This document shows positions 7,216-11,174 of a stretch of DNA of 11,174 nt, piece by piece. The notes under the pieces were generated by a model. The model was not told the origin of the DNA. It saw nothing but the letters and a program-made list of their open reading frames with translations, and searched no databases. Source of the stretch: Desulfuromonadaceae bacterium UBA6124 (GTDB taxonomy: Bacteria; Desulfobacterota; Desulfuromonadia; Desulfuromonadales; Trichloromonadaceae); contig DIVU01000047.1 of NCBI GenBank assembly GCA_002423365.1, positions 1-11,174 on the forward strand. The letters run 5' to 3'. The translations under genes and the position numbers were made by a program. Numbering within the stretch: the first letter of the stretch is position 1; each line of letters starts with the position of its first letter.

Positions 7216-7386
7216 ATGGCCTGCATGAAGGGAAAATCGGAAAACAAGCCGAAGCAGGGACGCTTCCGCTGCGAGCGCTGCGGGGCGGTTTCGAAAAAGG
7301 AAGACCACCTCTGCAAGCCCGAGGAATTGACGAAAAAAGCGGTGAAAAAGCTTAAGGCGAAGAAGGAAAAAGCTGCCAAGGACTGA
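7216..7386 (+). CDS. Small Cys/His protein, possible zinc-binding knuckle (56 aa)
   Basis: This short gene encodes 56 residues starting MACMKGKSENKPKQGRFRC. A strong Shine-Dalgarno GGGAGGA (7202-7208) sits seven bases before the ATG, and the reading ends at TGA 7384-7386. C19-x2-C22 (RCERCG) followed by H31 and C33 (DHLCKP) forms a plausible four-ligand zinc site. The rest is very basic, with a Lys/Ala tail (KKAVKKLKAKKEKAAKD) that would suit nucleic acid or polyphosphate contact. It lies 57 bases after parA on the same strand and converges on the PPK2 gene 13 bases away. The family is not recognised. The ribosome site, the Cys/His spacing and the absence of any better frame support it as real. 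Confidence 0.75.
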   Translation: MACMKGKSENKPKQGRFRCERCGAVSKKEDHLCKPEELTKKAVKKLKAKKEKAAKD

Positions 7387-7409
7387 AGTCAGCGCCCCCT
7401 CAGTCCTTG
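7377..7409. terminator. Inverted repeat spanning both convergent stop codons; possible bidirectional terminator
   Basis: CAAGGACTGA (7377-7386) and TCAGTCCTTG (7400-7409) form a perfect 10-bp inverted repeat around a 13-nt loop. Each arm contains the last codons and TGA stop of one gene: the small Cys/His protein on plus, the PPK2 on minus. Both proteins end in Lys-Asp. No long T-run follows either arm, so intrinsic termination would be weak. The hairpin may instead stabilise 3' ends. Confidence 0.35.
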
Positions 7410-8890
7410 TCCAACGCCTGCTCGATGCGCTCGACCAGGGTTTTGAGGATTTTGACCCGGGCGTAACGCTTGCTGTTGGCCTCGACCAGGGTCCAGGGGG
7501 CGATTTCGGTGCTGGTGCGCTCGACCATGTCACATACCGCCTCTTCGTAACGGGGCCACTTTTCCCGATTGCGCCAGTCGTCCTCACTGATTTTGAAGTT
7601 CTTGAAGGGGGTATTCTCTCGTTCTTTAAAGCGCCGCAACTGCTCGTCTTGGTCGATGGCCAGCCAGAATTTCACCACCAGAGTGCGATTGCGGATCAAC
7701 TGCTCCTCGAAATCATTGATCTCGCCGTAGGCGCGCATCCAGTCGGCCTCTCTGCAGTAGCCCTCGACCCGCTCCACCAGCACCCGGCCGTACCAGGAGC
7801 GATCGAAAATCACCAGGTTGCCCCGCTCGGGCAGATGCCGCCAGAAGCGCCAGAGGTAGGGATGAGCCGATTCCTCATCGGTCGGCGCGGCGATCGGTAC
7901 CACCTGATAACGCCGGGCGTCGAGCGCCCCCGTCACCCGACGGATACTCCCCCCCTTCCCGGCCGCGTCGTTCCCCTCGAAAACCGCCACCACAGAAATC
8001 TCGCCGAACCCCTTTTTGCGGCTCAGTTTGTTGAGCTTCCCCTGCCACTGGGCCAACTGCTCCTCATAATCCTTTTTATCCAGATCCTGGCTCAGATCGA
8101 GAATGCGCAGCACGTTGAGGTCATCGATGCGCGGAACGAGGGGCGGCACCGTCACCGCCGGCTGAGCCGGCACCGACTCAACCGCCAAGCGCTGGCGCAA
8201 CGCACGCAACAAAGCCTCGCCCAGGGTCAGTTCACGGTAGCGGGCATCGTAGCCCTCGATGATCGTCCAGGGCGCCTCCGCCGAACTGGTCTGCCGCAGA
8301 GCCCGCTCCGCCACCTGACGGAACTTGCCGTAATGTTTGTAATTGCGCCAGTCCTCCTTGTTCACCCGCCAACTGGTGGCGGGGTCCTTCTCCAGCTTGT
8401 CGAAGCGCTTTTTCTGAAGTTTTTCCGACAGATGCAGCCAGAATTTGAGGACCAGGGCGCCTTCGTCCACCAGCATCTTCTCGAAACGGTTGCCGCGCTC
8501 CAAAGCCTGATCCAGCTCCGAATTGCCGATGCGGTCGTAAACCCGGTCGCGAATCGCCTCGCTGTAGATCGCGTCGAAAAAAATCCCGATCTTCCCCTTC
8601 GGCGGCAGTGCCCGCCAATAGCGCCACATGGGGGGCCGCGCCAGATCGGTCTCGGTCGGCTCGCCAGGGGCGTGGGTCTGGATGTGCCGGGGGTCCATCC
8701 ACTCGTTGAGGACGTTGACCGTGTCCCCCTTCCCCGCGCCGTCCATGCCGGCGATGATGATGATCACCTCGAAACGGCGAGCTTCCACCAGCTCCAGCTG
8801 GGCTTCGAGCAGTTCCTGACGCAGCCGGGTCATTTCCCGGTTATAGCGTTCGGCGTCGAGCACATGACCGAGTTCAGCAGATTCGAACAT
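7400..8890 (-). CDS. pap: Polyphosphate:AMP phosphotransferase (class II PPK2, tandem domains)
   Basis: PPK2 enzymes use polyphosphate to phosphorylate nucleotides. The fused two-domain class (PAP of Acinetobacter johnsonii type) converts AMP to ADP. The 496 residues contain two PPK2 domains of about 230 residues. The first (about 10-235) has Walker A GMDGAGKG (48-55) but DAIYSEAIRDRV (106-117) at the Walker B/lid position. The second (about 265-490) has GNDAAGKG (306-313) and the intact FDRSWYGRVLVERV (362-375). The C-terminal half is therefore probably the active one, as reported for other tandem PPK2s. GGAGGG (8901-8896) lies five bases before the ATG. The gene is convergent with the ppk1 operon and divergent from the ferredoxin. 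Nucleotide preference (AMP versus ADP) is assigned from domain architecture, not from residues. Confidence 0.93.
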   Translation of the reverse strand: MFESAELGHVLDAERYNREMTRLRQELLEAQLELVEARRFEVIIIIAGMDGAGKGDTVNVLNEWMDPRHIQTHAPGEPTETDLARPPMWRYWRALPPKGKIGIFFDAIYSEAIRDRVYDRIGNSELDQALERGNRFEKMLVDEGALVLKFWLHLSEKLQKKRFDKLEKDPATSWRVNKEDWRNYKHYGKFRQVAERALRQTSSAEAPWTIIEGYDARYRELTLGEALLRALRQRLAVESVPAQPAVTVPPLVPRIDDLNVLRILDLSQDLDKKDYEEQLAQWQGKLNKLSRKKGFGEISVVAVFEGNDAAGKGGSIRRVTGALDARRYQVVPIAAPTDEESAHPYLWRFWRHLPERGNLVIFDRSWYGRVLVERVEGYCREADWMRAYGEINDFEEQLIRNRTLVVKFWLAIDQDEQLRRFKERENTPFKNFKISEDDWRNREKWPRYEEAVCDMVERTSTEIAPWTLVEANSKRYARVKILKTLVERIEQALDKD

Positions 8891-8910
8891 GACAACCCTC
8901 CGGTTTCGGG

Positions 8911-8932
8911 TAGAATTCTAATTCAGGATTAG
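8911..8932. promoter_or_regulatory. Palindromic segment upstream of the PPK2 gene
   Basis: TAGAATTCTA (8911-8920) is a perfect 10-bp palindrome. CTAAT (8918-8922) and ATTAG (8928-8932) form an overlapping inverted repeat around five bases. Both lie in the AT-rich stretch 20-45 bases upstream of the minus-strand ATG, where a promoter or operator would be expected. TAGAAT on the minus strand is a possible -10, but no good -35 was found. No known regulator consensus is recognised. Confidence 0.2.
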
Positions 8933-9045
8933 AGCATAACAGAAAACGCGGAATATGCGGCACATCGCCCCGGTGAAGATCGATGAGCGCCAGCCGACAA
9001 TGAAGGTCATTGAGCACCATCACGCCAGCCATTCACCGTGCCCCC

Positions 9046-9050
9046 AGGAG
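9046..9050 (+). promoter_or_regulatory. Shine-Dalgarno that fixes the ferredoxin start
   Basis: AGGAG ends five bases before the ATG at 9056. An in-frame GTG at 9038 lies upstream of this site and would add six residues (MPPGVA) not expected in the family, so the ATG is preferred. Confidence 0.75.
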
Positions 9051-9055
9051 TAGCC

Positions 9056-9241
9056 ATGAAATTCACTGTGAATCAGAATGACTGCATCGGCTGCGGAGCC
9101 TGCGAATCTACCTGTCCCGAAGTTTTTGAGCTGGTCGACGGAAAATCTCAGTGCAAACTCATTGACGTTCCCGCCGACCTGCAAGACTGCGCCCTCTCCG
9201 CCGAAGTCGGCTGCCCGGTCCAGGCGATCTCTCACGGCTGA
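9056..9241 (+). CDS. Single-cluster [4Fe-4S] ferredoxin
   Basis: This 61-residue electron carrier belongs to the short ferredoxin family found in Desulfovibrio, Thermotoga and related anaerobes. C10-x2-C13-x2-C16 (CIGCGACESTC) together with C53 in GCPVQAI supply the four ligands of one [4Fe-4S] cluster. C20 and C45 fall where Desulfovibrio gigas ferredoxin II has its non-ligand Cys18 and Cys42, which can form a disulfide. C33 is an extra cysteine. Acidic residues in the middle (PEVFELVDGK) are typical of the family. AGGAG at 9046-9050 sets the ATG. It is a stand-alone gene, divergent from the PPK2 gene and convergent with the FRG gene, with no evident functional link to polyphosphate. Redox partners cannot be told from the window. 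Confidence 0.95.
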   Translation: MKFTVNQNDCIGCGACESTCPEVFELVDGKSQCKLIDVPADLQDCALSAEVGCPVQAISHG

Positions 9242-9358
9242 CTTTTGCGATGAACTGGATCCAGGTGCTTTGGTTACCGTCCCCGGACAAGAGTGCAATA
9301 TCGATTTAACCTATGCCTCGCTCGGCTCCTCCTGTTATCGCCGGGTGGGATTATTGGC
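9242..9358. other. Convergent spacer between ferredoxin and FRG gene
   Basis: These 117 bases separate two converging stop codons. A perfect palindrome CTGGATCCAG (9255-9264) is present, but there is no GC stem followed by a T-run that would count as an intrinsic terminator. No convincing gene is seen. Confidence 0.5.
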
Positions 9359-10150
9359 TCATCCTTTGGGGCTGTAATGTCGTTTGAGCCAGCGGCTGAG
9401 GCCGTCGAGGCCGGGGAAGAGGACGCGTTCGGTGATGTTGCCTTGGTCGAGTTTGTCGCGGATCTCCCACTTGAGTTCGGCGGGGATGATGATCTTGCGC
9501 CAGATGGCGGGATGATCCTCCAGCCATTGATCGACCGGTTTGTGGGGATCGGACATGATGGAGAAGAAGGCGAACTGGTTGACGATGCGGTCTTCCATGG
9601 AGGGCGGCTCGAAGAACATGACGAAATCCTCCATCGCCAGGTTGCCGAGATCCCCCAGGGACCAGATCGATTCGGCCAGCATCTCGACGGTGAAGACGTT
9701 GGCCCCTTCCCGCTCGAGGGCGCTGCGCAGGCTGGCCGGGAGCATCTGGTGGGCCTGCACGTAATTGACCGCCCAGATGACGCCGTCGACATCGAATTTC
9801 TCGATGTTGGCGGTGGCGAAGTGCATCGCCACAAAGGGGGAATAGGTCCAGTCAAGCAGGCGGGTCGGCAGCCCGAAATGCTGGGCCATGGAGAGCCAGT
9901 GCCAGACCGAGTCGCCGCCGGCCACGGAGCGGTGGGCGTATTTCTTGAAATTGCGCAGGATGTGCCGTTCGATATCGACGAAATTGCCGCCGAGGCGGAT
10001 CAGGCTGGTGAACAGTGGATAGCGGGCATCGGAGAGGCCGCGAAAGGCGTTGCGGGAACGGAAGCGCCCCAGGTGCGGGCTCCACGAGTCGCTGAAGAGC
10101 TCATCCTGCAACTCGTTCCAACTGGTAATACGTACCTCGTTGCTCTCCAT
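9359..10150 (-). CDS. FRG-domain protein
   Basis: This 263-residue protein carries the FRG domain (Pfam-type family named for its F-R-G motif), whose biochemical role is not settled. The naming motif is FRGLSDARYPL (36-46), followed by HWLSMAQHFGLPTRLLDW (84-101) with SPFVAMHFA (104-112). That block is the most conserved of the family. RIVNQFAFFSIM (188-199) matches the usual third block. No signal peptide or membrane segment is seen, so it is probably cytoplasmic. AAGGGG about six bases before the ATG serves as the ribosome site. The gene follows the methyltransferase by 19 bases on the same strand and is likely the last gene of that operon. FRG proteins occur sporadically, often in variable genome regions, so it may be a newer arrival. 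Base composition does not differ obviously from its neighbours. Confidence 0.85.
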   Translation of the reverse strand: MESNEVRITSWNELQDELFSDSWSPHLGRFRSRNAFRGLSDARYPLFTSLIRLGGNFVDIERHILRNFKKYAHRSVAGGDSVWHWLSMAQHFGLPTRLLDWTYSPFVAMHFATANIEKFDVDGVIWAVNYVQAHQMLPASLRSALEREGANVFTVEMLAESIWSLGDLGNLAMEDFVMFFEPPSMEDRIVNQFAFFSIMSDPHKPVDQWLEDHPAIWRKIIIPAELKWEIRDKLDQGNITERVLFPGLDGLSRWLKRHYSPKG

Positions 10151-10169
10151 TTGCTCCCCCTTGTTGTGC

Positions 10170-11069
10170 TTACGGCAGTCGATAATGAAACAGACAGGCC
10201 CCCTGGTCGGGATCGACTTCGGGGAAGTCCTTCCCCGGACTCCCCGTGCCGAGCCGTTCCGCCGTCGGGGCTAGTGATGCAACCAGTCTTTCGATCAGAC
10301 CCGGAGGCAAACCGGGACCGTTGCGGCAGGCCAAAAACTCCCCACCCGGCGCCAGCAGTTCAGGCAGGCGGCGCAGCAGTTTTGGCCAGTGGAGTTCGGC
10401 GGTGAAACTCTTTCCCTGGGTCGCCGGCGGGTCGCAGATGACCAGACCGAAGGGTCCCAACCGCGTCAACTTGCCGAAACTTTTAAAGAGTTCGTGGGGC
10501 AGATAACCGACCCGGCGCGGATCGAGGCCGTTGAGCCGGTGATTGAGGCGGCCGAGTTCCAGGGCGCCCCGGTTCATATCGAGATTAACCACCCGGCGCG
10601 CGCCGCCGGCTACAGCCGCCACGGAAAAGCCGCAGGTGTAGGCGAAGAGATTGAGCACATCGCGCCCGGCCGCGATTTCACGCACCAGGCGTCGCCCGCC
10701 GGCCATATCGGGGAAAAAACCGACGTTCTGCCCCTGCCCCAGGCGCAAGCGATAGCGCAAACCGTCCTCGAGGGCGTCGACCTCGGCGGGAAGTTCGCCG
10801 ACCAGCACGCGACTGGGGGCGTTGGGCAGAAAGCGTTCCTGCAGCAGCACCGTCGTCGTTCCCGGCACCTCTTCCAGCAGCAGCCCGGCAAGCTCCGCCA
10901 GCCACTCCGGCGGTCGCGGCTGATGGAGAATGACCAGGGCCAGGGTTCCATAGCTGTCGATGGTCAGATCCTCAAACCCTGCAAAAGCACGACCGCGGCC
11001 GTGCAAGAGGCGCCGGGCCGCGCCGTCGGTGGGCAGGCGGCGGCGGATTTCGTCGCGCACAAGCTCCAT
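10170..11069 (-). CDS. Class I SAM-dependent methyltransferase (COG1092 / RlmI-like)
   Basis: This 299-residue Rossmann-fold methyltransferase is of the type that methylates 23S rRNA cytosine C5 or guanine (RlmI and RlmK catalytic region). NVGFFPDMAGGRR (115-127) matches the conserved segment before motif I in this family (TGFFLDQR-like). SAM motif I is VLNLFAYTCGF (138-148), the acidic end of strand 2 is NLDMN (162-166, D164), and motif IV is ICDPPAT (211-217). The N-terminal 110 residues form a short alpha/beta region. There is no clear PUA domain, so the protein is shorter than RlmI (about 400 residues). The start ATG lies four bases after the stop of the HNH gene and has only a weak ribosome site, so the two are probably coupled. 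The substrate is not known. Motif IV (DPPA rather than DPPY) argues against an adenine-N6 DNA methyltransferase. Confidence 0.85.
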   Translation of the reverse strand: MELVRDEIRRRLPTDGAARRLLHGRGRAFAGFEDLTIDSYGTLALVILHQPRPPEWLAELAGLLLEEVPGTTTVLLQERFLPNAPSRVLVGELPAEVDALEDGLRYRLRLGQGQNVGFFPDMAGGRRLVREIAAGRDVLNLFAYTCGFSVAAVAGGARRVVNLDMNRGALELGRLNHRLNGLDPRRVGYLPHELFKSFGKLTRLGPFGLVICDPPATQGKSFTAELHWPKLLRRLPELLAPGGEFLACRNGPGLPPGLIERLVASLAPTAERLGTGSPGKDFPEVDPDQGACLFHYRLP

Positions 11070-11073
11070 CGGG

Positions 11074-11174
11074 CTACCGTTTCCCGCCCTTCAGATAATC
11101 CCCCAACAGACTGCGGCTGTGCTCGTCGTCGTGGCAGTAAACGCAGAGATTTTCCCAGTTGCTGCCGTCGGCGG
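11074..11174 (-). CDS. YajD-like HNH nuclease family protein, C-terminus (partial)
   Basis: Only the last 32 codons lie in the window, running to a TAG at 11074-11076. The peptide includes DGSNWENLCVYCHDDEHSR, close to the C-terminal zinc/HNH segment of E. coli YajD (DGSNWELLCLYCHDHEHS). It ends LLGDYLKGGKR, without the long tail of YajD. The two cysteines of CVYCH would pair with an upstream CxxC beyond the window edge. The family is predicted to contain HNH endonucleases, but a substrate has not been established to my knowledge. Its stop lies four bases before the methyltransferase start, so it is the upstream member of the same operon. Confidence 0.8.
   Translation of the reverse strand, partial: ADGSNWENLCVYCHDDEHSRSLLGDYLKGGKR

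Noticed and set aside
7649..8932. A 427-codon plus-strand frame opposite the PPK2 gene.
   Set aside because: It is antisense to a clear tandem PPK2 and its translation shows no recognisable domain.
9293..10405. A 370-codon plus-strand frame opposite the FRG and methyltransferase genes.
   Set aside because: It crosses two genes with strong family motifs on the other strand and has no family signature of its own.
10170..11174. A restriction-modification system formed by the HNH protein and the methyltransferase.
   Set aside because: The methyltransferase has RlmI-family motifs and DPPA rather than a DNA-adenine DPPY motif, and the HNH part matches the housekeeping YajD type, so evidence for restriction is lacking.
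1..11174. CRISPR arrays, tRNA or rRNA genes, insertion sequences and attachment sites.
   Set aside because: No regularly spaced repeats, cloverleaf-like sequences, transposase genes or flanking terminal repeats were noticed. Coding density is high throughout.

Overview
The window reads as chromosomal DNA of a GC-rich Gram-negative bacterium. The gene set (PPK1, a CHAD protein, a two-domain PPK2, a single-cluster 4Fe-4S ferredoxin and a YajD-like HNH protein) suggests a Desulfuromonas/Geobacter-type anaerobe. That placement is inference from protein style, since no rRNA or other taxonomic marker is present.

Layout. Positions 1-125 hold the C-terminus of a membrane protein (+). A strong bidirectional terminator hairpin (151-198) separates it from a minus-strand pair: a Ppx/GppA-HD phosphatase (216-1793), translationally coupled by an ATGA overlap to an upstream helix-hairpin-helix protein with a basic tail (1790-2323). 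A divergent control region (2324-2557) holds a sigma70-like minus-strand promoter and three 11-bp-phased repeats that resemble a Pho box. The plus strand then carries polyphosphate kinase ppk1 (2558-4834), a CYTH-like/CHAD protein (4857-6407), an orphan ParA-type ATPase (6412-7158) and a 56-residue Cys/His protein (7216-7386). A two-domain PPK2 (polyphosphate:AMP phosphotransferase type, 7400-8890, minus) converges on this operon, and one inverted repeat spans both stop codons. Next is a single-cluster ferredoxin (9056-9241, +). A separate minus-strand operon ends the window: a YajD-like HNH protein (partial, 11074-11174), a COG1092-type methyltransferase (10170-11069) and an FRG-domain protein (9359-10150).

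How the genes work together. From 216 to 8890 nearly everything concerns inorganic polyphosphate: synthesis (PPK1), hydrolysis (Ppx), use as a phosphate donor to nucleotides (PPK2) and granule association (CHAD). The most interesting members are a ParA ATPase without ParB, a putative DNA-binding HhH/basic-tail protein and a small Cys/His protein. Together they suggest a module that makes polyphosphate granules and also positions or segregates them on the nucleoid. The enzymes are identified with confidence. The positioning role is a hypothesis from gene context.
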